Below, piece after piece: positions 35,752-44,071 of a DNA stretch of 64,000 nt (the first letter of the stretch is position 1; each line of letters opens with the position of its first letter). The position numbers and the translations under genes were made by a program. The notes below the pieces were generated by a model. That model saw only the letters and a program-made list of their open reading frames with translations, searched no databases and was not told the origin of the DNA. This DNA is from Micromonospora carbonacea (lineage in GTDB: Bacteria; Actinomycetota; Actinomycetes; Mycobacteriales; Micromonosporaceae): the NCBI RefSeq assembly GCF_014205165.1, contig NZ_JACHMZ010000001.1:1524001-1588000 (forward strand). The letters run 5' to 3'.

Positions 35752-36609
35752 ATGGCGGGCCGCATGGTGGTCGGTTCCGCCGCACTGGCCGGCCTGGTCC
35801 GTCCGGCGAGCGCGCCGGACCCGGCCGGGGCGCACCGGACACTGCCGGTGGCCGCCGAGCTGACCGGCCTGCTGCCCAGCCGGGGGCTGCGCCGGGGCAG
35901 CACGATCGCGGTCGCCGCCGGCCAGCCCCGGCGCAGCGGCGGCACCTCCCTGGTGCTGGCGCTGCTCGCCGAGGCGTCCCGGGCCGGCTCGTGGTGCGCC
36001 GTGGTGGGCGTGCCGACCTTCGGCGCGGGGGCGGCGGCCGAGGCCGGCATCGCCCTGGACCGGCTCGCCCTGGTGCCGCAGCCCGGGCCCGACTGGCCGA
36101 CCGTCGTCGCCGCCCTGATCGACGGGGTGGACGTGGTGGTCGCCGCCGTGCCGGCCACCGTCTCCGCCTCCGTGGCCAGCCGGCTGGCCGCCCGGGCGCG
36201 GCAGCGCGGCAGCGTGCTCGTCCCGTACGGCCGGTGGGACGGCGCGGACGTCACGTTGCAGGTGGTCCGGGGCGTCTGGGAGGGGCTGGGCCAGGGCCGG
36301 GGTCGGCTGCGGCGGCGCGAGGTCACCATCTGCGCCCGGGGGCGGGGCGCGGCGGCCCGGCCCAAGGAGATCAAGGTCTGGCTCCCCGGTGACGCGCTGA
36401 CCCGGGTCGTCCCCCACCCGCCCGTCGCGCCGGGCGTCTCCGCCACCGGCCGCTCGGCCGCCGGCCGGCTCCGCCCCGTCCCGCCGCCGCTGCCGTCGGT
36501 CGCCCCGCCGCCGCCCCCGTCGGGCGTCCCGTCCTCGTCGGGCGTCCCGTCCTCGTCGGCGGGCGCACCGCCCCGCCGTGGCGCGCTCACCGTGGTCGGT
36601 CCCGCGTGA
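35752..36609 (+). CDS. imuA': ImuA'-type mutasome accessory protein
   Basis: A 285-residue RecA-like-fold protein of the ImuA' group. LPVAAELTGLLPSRGLRRGS, then TIAVAAGQPRRSGGTSLVLA occupies the place of a P-loop but lacks the GKS/T of a Walker A, as expected for ImuA'. LALVPQPGPDWPTVVAALID and VDVVVAAVPATVSASVASRL resemble the RecA core. The last 70 residues are Pro/Ser-rich, containing a DNA-level tandem repeat (GVPSSS twice, about 36528-36560). In mycobacteria ImuA' bridges ImuB and DnaE2. ATG 35752; the stop overlaps the imuB GTG by four bases. Confidence 0.85.
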   Translation: MAGRMVVGSAALAGLVRPASAPDPAGAHRTLPVAAELTGLLPSRGLRRGSTIAVAAGQPRRSGGTSLVLALLAEASRAGSWCAVVGVPTFGAGAAAEAGIALDRLALVPQPGPDWPTVVAALIDGVDVVVAAVPATVSASVASRLAARARQRGSVLVPYGRWDGADVTLQVVRGVWEGLGQGRGRLRRREVTICARGRGAAARPKEIKVWLPGDALTRVVPHPPVAPGVSATGRSAAGRLRPVPPPLPSVAPPPPPSGVPSSSGVPSSSAGAPPRRGALTVVGPA

Positions 36610-38462
36610 CCGGTGCGCCGGTGCGGACGCTGCTGCTCTGGTGTCCCGACTGGCCGGTGCTCGCCGCCGAGATCGTCGACGGGGTGCCGGCCACCGGGGC
36701 GGTGGCCGTGCTGCACGCCAACCGGGTGGTGGCCTGCTCCGAGGCGGCCCGCGCCGAGGGCGTCCGCCGGGGCCTGCGCAAGCGGGAGGCGCAGGCGCGC
36801 TGCCCCCGGCTGACCGTCGTCGACCACGACCCGGGGCGGGACGCCCGGGCCTTCGAGCCGGTGGTCGCCGCCGTCGAGGAGCTGGCCGCCGGCGTCGAGG
36901 TGGTGCGCCCCGGCACCTGCGCGCTGGCCGCCCGGGGCCCGGCCCGCTACCTGGGCGGCGAGGAGGCGGCCGCCGAGCGGATCATCGAGCACGTCGCCCA
37001 GACCTGTGCGGTGGAGAGCCAGGTGGGCATCGCCGACGGGGTGTTCGCCGCCGGCCTGGCGGCCCGTGCCGGGCAGGTGGTGCCCCCCGGCGGCACCCCC
37101 GGCTTCCTGGCCGACCTGCCGGTGGAGGCGCTCGGCCGGCCGGCCCTGGCCGACCTGCTGCGCCGGCTCGGCATACGCACCCTGGGGGGCTTCGCCGCGC
37201 TGCCGGCCGGGGACGTGCTGGCCCGGTTCGGGTTCGACGGCGCGCTGGCCCACCTGCTCGCCGCCGGCCGGGACCACCGGCCGTTGGCCGTCCGCCGGCC
37301 CCCGGTGGACCTGGCCGTCACCGCCGACCACGACGAGCCGATCGACCGGGTCGACGCCGCCGCCTTCGCCGCCCGCGCGCTGGCCGAGCGGCTGCACGAC
37401 CGGCTCGCCGCGCACGGGTTGGCCTGCACCCGGCTGGGCATCGAGGCGGTCACCGCCCACGGCCAGGAGCTGCACCGCGTGTGGCGGCACGACGGGCTGC
37501 TCACCGCGGTGGCCATCGCCGACCGGGTGCGGTGGCAGCTCGACGGCTGGCTCACCGGCAGCGCCGGCCGCCCCGGCGCCCGCCCGACCCGCCCGACGGC
37601 GGGGATCATCCGGCTGCGCCTGGTGCCCGACGGGGTGCTCGCCCGGGCCGACCTGCAACCCGGGCTGTGGGGGGAGACGGGCGAGGAACGCGAGCGGGCG
37701 CACCGGGCGCTGAGCCGGGTGCAGGGCCTCCTCGGCCCCGAGGCGGTGGTCACCGCGGTCCTCGGCGGCGGCCGGTCACCGGGCGACCAGGTGCGGCTGG
37801 TGCCGTGGGGCGACGAGCGGCTGCCCGCCCGCCCCGGCGAGCCGACCGCTCCCGCCCGGGTCGGTGAGTTGGCTGGCTCTGCCCGGGTCGGCGAGCCGAC
37901 CGGCCCTGCCCGTCCCGGCGGGTTGGCTGGCTCTGCCTGGGCCGACGCGCAGACCGGCCCTGCCCGGGTCGGCGAGCCGACCGGCCCTGCCCGCCCCGGC
38001 GGGTTGGCGGGCCCGGTCCGGGCCGGTGGGGCTGGCGGGCCGGGCCGTGCTGACCGGTCCGGTGGGGCTGGCGGGTTCGACCGGTCCGGTGGGCCTGCCC
38101 GGGGCGGGGCGGCCTCGTCGGGGCGGGGCGCGTCGCCGCCGTGGCCGGGTCGGCTGCCGCCGCCCTCGCCGGCCGTGGTGCTGCCCGCCCCGCTCGCCGT
38201 GACCGTCCACGACGCGGCCGGCGAGCCGGTCGGGGTCAGCGCGCGGCTCCAGCTCACCGCCGCCCCGGCGCGGCTGGCCGTCGGCGCGGCCCGCCCGGTG
38301 GAGATCGTCGGCTGGGCCGGCCCGTGGCCGGTGGACGAGCGCTGGTGGTCCCCGGCGGAGGCCCGCCGCCGCGCCCGGTTCCAGGTGTGCCTGGCCGACG
38401 GCGCGGCCCTCCTGCTGGCGGTCGAGTCCGGCCGGTGGCTGGTGGAGGCGATCTATGACTGA
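36606..38462 (+). CDS. imuB: ImuB, catalytically inactive Y-family polymerase homologue
   Basis: A 618-residue Y-family-like protein. The active-site motifs of real Y polymerases are absent: LLLWCPDWPVLAAEIVDGVP stands where DMDAFFA would be, and CALAARGPARYLGG where SLDEAFLD would be, as expected for the ImuB adaptor. Helix-hairpin-helix RRLGIRTLGGFAALPAGDVL and the little finger (DHDEPIDRVDAAAFAARALA) are recognisable. Residues about 410-520 are an unusual Pro/Gly/Ala repeat insert, then a C-terminal domain (LAVTVHDAAGEPVGVSARLQ, GWAGPWPVDERWWSPAEARR). ImuB binds the beta clamp and recruits DnaE2. GTG 36606 overlaps imuA'. A perfect palindrome follows. Confidence 0.93.
   Translation: MTGAPVRTLLLWCPDWPVLAAEIVDGVPATGAVAVLHANRVVACSEAARAEGVRRGLRKREAQARCPRLTVVDHDPGRDARAFEPVVAAVEELAAGVEVVRPGTCALAARGPARYLGGEEAAAERIIEHVAQTCAVESQVGIADGVFAAGLAARAGQVVPPGGTPGFLADLPVEALGRPALADLLRRLGIRTLGGFAALPAGDVLARFGFDGALAHLLAAGRDHRPLAVRRPPVDLAVTADHDEPIDRVDAAAFAARALAERLHDRLAAHGLACTRLGIEAVTAHGQELHRVWRHDGLLTAVAIADRVRWQLDGWLTGSAGRPGARPTRPTAGIIRLRLVPDGVLARADLQPGLWGETGEERERAHRALSRVQGLLGPEAVVTAVLGGGRSPGDQVRLVPWGDERLPARPGEPTAPARVGELAGSARVGEPTGPARPGGLAGSAWADAQTGPARVGEPTGPARPGGLAGPVRAGGAGGPGRADRSGGAGGFDRSGGPARGGAASSGRGASPPWPGRLPPPSPAVVLPAPLAVTVHDAAGEPVGVSARLQLTAAPARLAVGAARPVEIVGWAGPWPVDERWWSPAEARRRARFQVCLADGAALLLAVESGRWLVEAIYD
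37840..38100 (+). repeat. Degenerate minisatellite inside imuB
   Basis: GCCCGGGTCGGCGAGCCGAC and the following CGGCCCTGCCCG occur at about 37887 and 37966, with shorter related units (GGGTTGGCTGGCTCTGCC at 37920) around them. It encodes ARVGEPTGPARPGGLAG-type repeats and keeps frame. Confidence 0.8.
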
Positions 38463-38480
38463 CCGCGGGGACCTTCCCGC

Positions 38481-38536
38481 CGCAGATCTTGGTACGGTTC
38501 GGCCCCTCCAGGGGCCGAACCGTACCAAGATCTGCG
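38481..38536. repeat. Perfect 56-bp palindrome (27-bp arms, 2-base loop)
   Basis: Arms 38481-38507 and 38510-38536 are exact reverse complements (left arm starts CGCAGATCTTGGTACGGTTC). It lies 18 bases after the imuB stop and 16 before dnaE2, inside an operon, so it could attenuate dnaE2. A decayed relative is at 7035-7082. Confidence 0.92.
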
Positions 38537-38552
38537 TGTCACGGGGTGCGCG

Positions 38553-41500
38553 GTGAGCTTTCACAATCCCGGGATGGGCTGGGGGGAGCTGGAGCGGGTG
38601 CTCTCCGGGCGGAGCGGCGAGCCGGGTCGGAGCAGAGAGCAGGGCGGGGCGGGCGGGCGACGCCTGTGGGCCGTGGACCCGCCCGTGGTGGATCCCCTCG
38701 CCGTCGACGCCGACGGGGGCGACGGCCCCGCCTGGAGCCGCCACCGGGGCCGGTACACCCCGCCGGAGCCATCCCGCGCCGGCGGCCCCGGCACCGGCGC
38801 GGTGCCCTACGCCGAGCTGCACGCGCACAGCAACTTCAGCTTCCTCGACGGGGCCAGCCATCCGGAGGAGCTGGCCGAGGAGGCGGCCCGGCTCGGGCTC
38901 ACCGCGCTCGCCGTCACCGACCACGACGGCTTCTACGGCGTGGTGCGCTTCGCCGAGGCGGCCCGCGCGCTGCGCCTGCCGACGGTCTTCGGCGCGGAGC
39001 TGTCCCTCGGGCTGCCCGGCCCGCAGAACGGCGAGCCGGACCCGCTCGGCGCGCACCTGCTGGTGCTGGCCCACGGCCACGAGGGCTACGCGCGGCTCGC
39101 CGCGACCATCTCCCGGGCCCAGCTGCGCGGCGGCGAGAAGGGCCGCCCGGTCTACGGCGAGCTGGAGGAGGTGGCCGCCGAGCTGCGCGACCACGTGCTG
39201 GTGCTCACCGGCTGCCGCAAGGGGCACGTGCCGGCCGCGCTGCTCACCGCGGGCGTCGACGCGGCGGCCCGGGAACTGGACCGGCTCACCGCGCTGTTCG
39301 GCGCGGAGACGGTGGCGGTGGAGCTGACCGACCACGGGCACCCGGTCGACGGCGACCGCAACGACGCGCTCGCCGCGCTGGCCCGCGCCGCCGGGCTGCC
39401 CACGGTGGCCACGAACAACGTGCACTACGCCACCCCGGGCCGCCGCCGGCTGGCCACCACCCTGGCCGCCGTGCGGGCCCGGCGCAGCCTCGACGAGATC
39501 GACGGCTGGCTGCCCGCCGCCGGCACCGCCCACCTGCGCGACGGGGCGGAGATGGCGGCGCGGTTCACTGCCTACCCGGGCGCGGTGGCGCGGGCCGCCG
39601 GGTTCGGCGCGGAGCTGGCGTTCGACCTGCACCTGGTCGCGCCGAAGCTGCCGGCGTACCCGGTGCCGCCGGGGCACACCGAGATGAGCTGGCTGCGCGA
39701 GCTGACCATGGCCGGGGCCCACGAGCGGTACGGGCCGCCCGGGGCGCACCCGGAGGCGTACGCGCAGCTCGACCACGAGCTGCGGATGATCGACGAGCTG
39801 GGCTTCCCCGGCTACTTCCTGGTGGTCTACGACATCGTCGCGTTCTGCCGCGAGCAGGACATCTACTGCCAGGGCCGGGGGTCGGCGGCCAACTCGGCGG
39901 TCTGCTACGCGCTGCGGATCACCAACGTGGACGCGGTGCGGCACCGGCTGCTGTTCGAGCGGTTCCTCGCCCCGGAGCGCGACGGGCCGCCCGACATCGA
40001 CGTGGACATCGAGTCCGACCGCCGGGAGGAGGTGATCCAGCACGTCTACGCCCGGTACGGCCGGGAGCACGCCGCCCAGGTCGCCAACGTCATCTCCTAC
40101 CGGCCCCGGTCAGCGGTGCGGGACGTGGCGAAGGCGTTCGGCTTCTCGCCCGGCCAGCAGGACGCCTGGAGCAAGCGGATCGACCGCTGGGGCTCCGTCG
40201 CCGCGGTCGACGCCGAGGACGTCCCCGAGCAGGTCGTGACGTACGCCAACGAGTTGCAGACGTTCCCGAGGCACCTGGGCATCCACTCCGGCGGGATGGT
40301 GATCTGCGACCGGCCGGTGATCGAGGTCTGCCCGGTGGAGTGGGGGCGGATGCCCGGCCGCAGCGTGCTCCAGTGGGACAAGGACGACTGCGCCGCCGTC
40401 GGGCTGGTCAAGTTCGACCTGCTCGGCCTCGGCATGCTCTCCGCCCTGCACTACGGCTACGACATGATCGGCGAGACCCTCGACCTGGGCGACATGACGC
40501 TGGACGACCCCGAGGTCTACGCCATGCTCTGCCGGGCCGACTCGGTGGGGGTGTTCCAGGTGGAGAGCCGCGCCCAGATGGCCACCCTGCCCCGGCTCAA
40601 GCCCCGCGAGTTCTACGACCTGGTGGTGGAGGTGGCGCTGATCCGGCCCGGCCCGATCCAGGGCGGCTCGGTGCACCCGTACATCCGGCGGCGCAACGGC
40701 CAGGAGCCGGTGACGTACCCGCACCCGCTGATGCGCAACGCGCTGGAGAAGACCCTCGGCGTGCCGCTGTTCCAGGAGCAGCTCATGCAGCTCGCCATCG
40801 ACCTGGCCGGCTTCGACGCGGCGGAGGCAGACCAGCTGCGCCGGGCGATGGGGGCGAAGCGGTCGGTGCAGCGGATGGCGCGGATCGCCGACCGGCTCTA
40901 CGCGGGGATGGCCGAGCGGGGCATCGCCGGGGAGCTGGCCGACGACGTCTACCGCAAGCTCACCGCGTTCGCCAGCTACGGCTTCCCGGAGAGCCACGCG
41001 ATGAGCTTCGCCTACCTGGTGTACGCCAGCTCCTGGCTCAAGCGCTACCACCCGGGCCCGTTCCTGGCCGCGCTGCTCAACGCCCAGCCGATGGGCTTCT
41101 ACTCGCCGCAGACCCTGGCCGACGACGCCCGCCGGCACGGGGTGCAGGTGCGCCGGCCGGACGTCAACGCCAGCGGCGCGAAGGCCGTGCTGGAGTCCAC
41201 CCCGGACACCCGGTGGGGCAGCGCGCCAGGCGAGCCGCCGCACGCGTGGGGGCTGGGCGGTCCGGCGGTGCGGCTCGGGCTGGGCGGGGTGCGTACCCTC
41301 GGCGACGGGGTGGCCGAGCGGATCGAGGCGGAGCGGGCGGCGCACGGGCCGTACCGTGACATGCCGGACCTGGCCCGGCGCGTGGGCCTGTCGGCCGCGC
41401 AACTGGAGGCGCTGGCCACCGCCGACGCCTTCGCCTGCTTCGGGTTGACCCGGCGGCAGGCGCTCTGGGCGGCCGGGGCGGCCGCCCAGGACCGGCCGGG

Positions 41501-41963
41501 CCGGCTGCCGGGCACGGTGACCGGCGCGACCGCGCCGACGCTGCCCGGCATGGACGCGGTGGACCGCCTCGTCGCCGACGTCTGGGCGACGGGCCTGTCG
41601 CCGGAGAGCCACCCGGCCCGGTTCCTGCGCGACCGGCTCGACGCCCTCGGCGCGGTGCCGATCGCCGGGCTGGGGCGGGTGGAGCCGGGCCGGCGGATCC
41701 GCGTCGGCGGGATCGTCACCCACCGGCAGCGGCCGGCGACCGCCGGCGGGGTCACCTTCCTCAACCTGGAAGACGAGACCGGCATGCTCAACGTCACCTG
41801 CTCGCCGGGGCTGTGGCAGCGCTACCGGCAGGTGGCGCGCACCAGCGCCGCGCTGGTGGTGCGCGGCCGGTTGCAGCGGCACGAGGGGGTGACCAACCTG
41901 ACCGCCGACCGGCTCGACCCGATCGAGCCGCCGGTCGCCCCGCCCTCCCGCGACTTCCGCTGA
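38553..41963 (+). CDS. dnaE2: Error-prone DNA polymerase III alpha subunit (DnaE2)
   Basis: A 1136-residue C-family polymerase of the DnaE2 type. PHP domain starts after a 90-residue extension (YAELHAHSNFSFLDGASHPE, ALAVTDHDGFYGVVRFAEAA). Polymerase motifs: QGRGSAANSAVCYALRITNV, PPDIDVDIESDRREEVIQHV (catalytic Asp pair), IHSGGMVI, DLLGLGMLSALH. MSFHNPGMGWGELE at the start and SYGFPESHAMSFAYLVYASS are DnaE2-typical. It performs SOS translesion synthesis with ImuA'/ImuB and causes induced mutagenesis. It has a C-terminal OB fold (RIRVGGIVTHRQRPATAGGV) but lacks the tau-binding tail of DnaE1. GTG 38553. The stop codon is followed by repeat copy D. Confidence 0.96.
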   Translation: MSFHNPGMGWGELERVLSGRSGEPGRSREQGGAGGRRLWAVDPPVVDPLAVDADGGDGPAWSRHRGRYTPPEPSRAGGPGTGAVPYAELHAHSNFSFLDGASHPEELAEEAARLGLTALAVTDHDGFYGVVRFAEAARALRLPTVFGAELSLGLPGPQNGEPDPLGAHLLVLAHGHEGYARLAATISRAQLRGGEKGRPVYGELEEVAAELRDHVLVLTGCRKGHVPAALLTAGVDAAARELDRLTALFGAETVAVELTDHGHPVDGDRNDALAALARAAGLPTVATNNVHYATPGRRRLATTLAAVRARRSLDEIDGWLPAAGTAHLRDGAEMAARFTAYPGAVARAAGFGAELAFDLHLVAPKLPAYPVPPGHTEMSWLRELTMAGAHERYGPPGAHPEAYAQLDHELRMIDELGFPGYFLVVYDIVAFCREQDIYCQGRGSAANSAVCYALRITNVDAVRHRLLFERFLAPERDGPPDIDVDIESDRREEVIQHVYARYGREHAAQVANVISYRPRSAVRDVAKAFGFSPGQQDAWSKRIDRWGSVAAVDAEDVPEQVVTYANELQTFPRHLGIHSGGMVICDRPVIEVCPVEWGRMPGRSVLQWDKDDCAAVGLVKFDLLGLGMLSALHYGYDMIGETLDLGDMTLDDPEVYAMLCRADSVGVFQVESRAQMATLPRLKPREFYDLVVEVALIRPGPIQGGSVHPYIRRRNGQEPVTYPHPLMRNALEKTLGVPLFQEQLMQLAIDLAGFDAAEADQLRRAMGAKRSVQRMARIADRLYAGMAERGIAGELADDVYRKLTAFASYGFPESHAMSFAYLVYASSWLKRYHPGPFLAALLNAQPMGFYSPQTLADDARRHGVQVRRPDVNASGAKAVLESTPDTRWGSAPGEPPHAWGLGGPAVRLGLGGVRTLGDGVAERIEAERAAHGPYRDMPDLARRVGLSAAQLEALATADAFACFGLTRRQALWAAGAAAQDRPGRLPGTVTGATAPTLPGMDAVDRLVADVWATGLSPESHPARFLRDRLDALGAVPIAGLGRVEPGRRIRVGGIVTHRQRPATAGGVTFLNLEDETGMLNVTCSPGLWQRYRQVARTSAALVVRGRLQRHEGVTNLTADRLDPIEPPVAPPSRDFR

Positions 41964-41965
41964 GG

Positions 41966-42022
41966 TGTAAGGAGGGGCACCTTGTTAACGCTTTCTGCAT
42001 AGCAGGGGCCCCCTGTTAACAC
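41966..42022. repeat. Stop-codon-anchored GGGGCCCC/GTTAAC repeat, copy D
   Basis: Starts three bases after the dnaE2 stop: GTAAGGAGGGGCACCTTGTT, then AACGCTTTCTGCATAGCAGG and GGCCCCCTGTTAAC. Its end is 13 bases before the TAGGCT promoter of the methyltransferase gene. Confidence 0.88.
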
Positions 42023-42035
42023 CGTCGGGGCTGAC

Positions 42036-42041
42036 TAGGCT
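42036..42041 (+). promoter_or_regulatory. -10 box TAGGCT, leaderless start
   Basis: Seven bases before GTG 42049 with no ribosome site. Confidence 0.55.
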
Positions 42042-42048
42042 CGACCGT

Positions 42049-42798
42049 GTGGAGCAGACCAGTGCCCGGTTCACCGGCCCGCCGTTGACCCCCCGTACCG
42101 CCGTCATCTGGTCGGTGCTCCGCGCCGAGCTGGAACGCCGCGCCGGCGACCGGCTCACGGTCCTCGACGTGGGCGGCGGCACGGGCGGCTTCGCCGTGCC
42201 GCTGGCGCAGGCCGGGCACGGGGTCACCGTGGTCGACGCCAGCCCCGACGCGCTCGCCGCGCTCACCCGCCGGGCCGCCGAGTCCGGCGTCGCCGACCGG
42301 GTGCGCGCCGTGCAGGGCGACGGCGACGCCCTCGCCGGCCTGGTCGAGCCGGCCAGCGTCGACCTGGTGCTCTGCCACTCCGTGCTGGAGGTCGTCGACG
42401 ACCCCGCGCCCGTGGTGGCCGCGCTGGTCACCGCGCTGCGCCCGGGCGGCGCGGCGAGCGTGCTCGTGGCCGGGCAGGCCGCGGCGGCGCTCGGCCGGGC
42501 GATGAACGGCCACCTCGACGTGGCCGCCGCCCTGGCCGCCGACCCGGCCGGCACCGCCGGGCCCCGCGACACCCTGCGGCGGCGCTACGACGCCGACCGC
42601 GCCGCCGCGCTGCTGGCCGCCGCCGGCCTCACGGTCGAGGAGATCCACGGGGTACGCGTCCTGGCGGACCTCCTCCCCGCCGCCGTCGCGGACGGCCAGC
42701 AGGCCGCCCTGGTCGAGCTGGAGCGGGCCCTGGCGGCCCGGCCGCCGTACCGGGACCTCGCCGCCCAGCTGCACCTCTTCGCCCGCCGCCCGGCATGA
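42049..42798 (+). CDS. Class I SAM-dependent methyltransferase
   Basis: A 249-residue Rossmann-like methyltransferase. Motif I is LTVLDVGGGTGGFAVPLAQA, motif II VTVVDASPDALAALTRRA, acidic/adenine site VQGDGDALAG, post-II SVDLVLCHSVLEVVDDPAPV, and motif III LRPGGAASVLVAGQ. The C-terminal part is AAALLAAAGLTVEEIHGVRV. It belongs to the broad CmoA/SmtA-like group; the substrate cannot be inferred. The start codon of the next gene overlaps its stop codon (ATGA), so the methyltransferase and phosphatase are translationally coupled. Transcript probably leaderless. Confidence 0.9.
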   Translation: MEQTSARFTGPPLTPRTAVIWSVLRAELERRAGDRLTVLDVGGGTGGFAVPLAQAGHGVTVVDASPDALAALTRRAAESGVADRVRAVQGDGDALAGLVEPASVDLVLCHSVLEVVDDPAPVVAALVTALRPGGAASVLVAGQAAAALGRAMNGHLDVAAALAADPAGTAGPRDTLRRRYDADRAAALLAAAGLTVEEIHGVRVLADLLPAAVADGQQAALVELERALAARPPYRDLAAQLHLFARRPA

Positions 42799-44012
42799 CC
42801 GCCGCCGTCCCGCCCCCGCCCGGTGAGCCAGCGCGGGGGGCCGTCCCGGCCCCGCGCCCGCCGGCCGATCCGCTGGCCCCGGTGCCGCCCCGCTACGGCG
42901 GGGGGAGCCTGGCCGACGTGCTGCCCAGCGCCCTGGCGGTGCTCGGCGTGCCCGGGGCCGTCGACCTGCTCGGCCTGACGCCGGCGCTCGCCGGGGTGCG
43001 GCGGGTCGCGGTGCTGCTGGTCGACGGGCTCGGCTGGTACCAGATCCCCACCGCCGCCCCGCACGCCCCGACCCTGGCCGGGCTGGCCGCGACCGTCGGC
43101 CGCCCGCTCACCTCCGGCTTCCCGTCGACCACCCCGACGAGCCTGGTGACGCTGGGCACCGGGGCCGCGCCCGGCGCGCACGGGGTGCTCGGGTTCCGGG
43201 TGCGGGTGCCCGGCACCGACCGGGTGCTCAGCCACATCGAGTGGACCGGCGACCCGGAGCCGCTGCGCTGGCAGCCCGTCGCCACCCAGCTCGAACGCGC
43301 CCGCGCCGCCGGGGTCGCGGTGACCGTGGTGAGCCGCCCCGAGTACGCCGGCAGCGGGCTCACCCTCGCCGCCAACCGGGGCGGGGACTACCGGGGCGCG
43401 GCCGACGCCGACGCGCTGGCCGCCGCGATGCTGACCGCGCTGCGCGCCGGGGCCGGGCCGGCCCTGGTCTCCGGCTACCACCCCGACCTGGACCGGCACG
43501 GCCACCTCTCCGGCGTCGACTCGCAGCCGTGGCGGGCCGCCGCGGCCGGGGTGGACGCGTTGCTCGCCCGGCTGGTCGACGGGCTGCCGCCGGACGCCGC
43601 GCTGCTGGTCACCGCCGACCACGGCCAGCTCGACGTGCCGCCGGCCGACCGGATCGACTTCGACGCCGACGACCGGCTGCGGGCCGGGGTGCGGGTGCTC
43701 GCGGGGGAGCCCCGGGTCCGCTACCTGCACGTCGCGCCGGGAGCGGCCGACGACGTGGTGGCCGCCTGGTCGGCCGTGCTCGGCGACGCGGCCCGGGTGC
43801 TGCGCCGCGAGGAGGCGGTGGCGACCGGCTGGTTCGGGCCGGTGCCCGAGGCGCACCTGGGCCGCATCGGCGACGTGGTGGTGGTCTGCCGGGGCACGTC
43901 CGCCGTGGTCGCCACCCGCTCGGAGCACCCCATGGACTCCCGCCTGGTGGCCTACCACGGGTCGGACACGGCCGCCGAGATGACCATCCCGCTGCTGGTG
44001 GTGCGCGGCTGA
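42795..44012 (+). CDS. Alkaline phosphatase/nucleotide pyrophosphatase-superfamily protein
   Basis: A 405-residue hydrolase of the type I phosphodiesterase/nucleotide pyrophosphatase group. Metal and nucleophile region: VAVLLVDGLGWYQIPTA then GFPSTTPTSLVTLGTGAAPG (Thr nucleophile), GAHGVLGFRV, YHPDLDRHGHLSGVDS and LLVTADHGQLDVP supply metal-binding Asp/His residues, with EHPMDSRLVAYHGSD (His) near the C-terminus. A Pro/Ala-rich 35-residue N-terminus precedes the fold; there is no signal peptide, so action is cytosolic. Substrate unknown. Coupled to the preceding methyltransferase by ATGA. Confidence 0.88.
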   Translation: MTAAVPPPPGEPARGAVPAPRPPADPLAPVPPRYGGGSLADVLPSALAVLGVPGAVDLLGLTPALAGVRRVAVLLVDGLGWYQIPTAAPHAPTLAGLAATVGRPLTSGFPSTTPTSLVTLGTGAAPGAHGVLGFRVRVPGTDRVLSHIEWTGDPEPLRWQPVATQLERARAAGVAVTVVSRPEYAGSGLTLAANRGGDYRGAADADALAAAMLTALRAGAGPALVSGYHPDLDRHGHLSGVDSQPWRAAAAGVDALLARLVDGLPPDAALLVTADHGQLDVPPADRIDFDADDRLRAGVRVLAGEPRVRYLHVAPGAADDVVAAWSAVLGDAARVLRREEAVATGWFGPVPEAHLGRIGDVVVVCRGTSAVVATRSEHPMDSRLVAYHGSDTAAEMTIPLLVVRG

Positions 44013-44059
44013 GCCGGGCGGCGCGGCCCCGGGGGCCGCGGCGTGTCGTACCCGGGGGC

Positions 44060-44065
44060 TAGCCT
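44060..44065 (+). promoter_or_regulatory. -10 box TAGCCT, leaderless start of dinB
   Basis: Six bases before ATG 44072. No LexA box was seen near it, unlike the mutasome operon. Confidence 0.5.
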
Positions 44066-44071
44066 GCGGGG

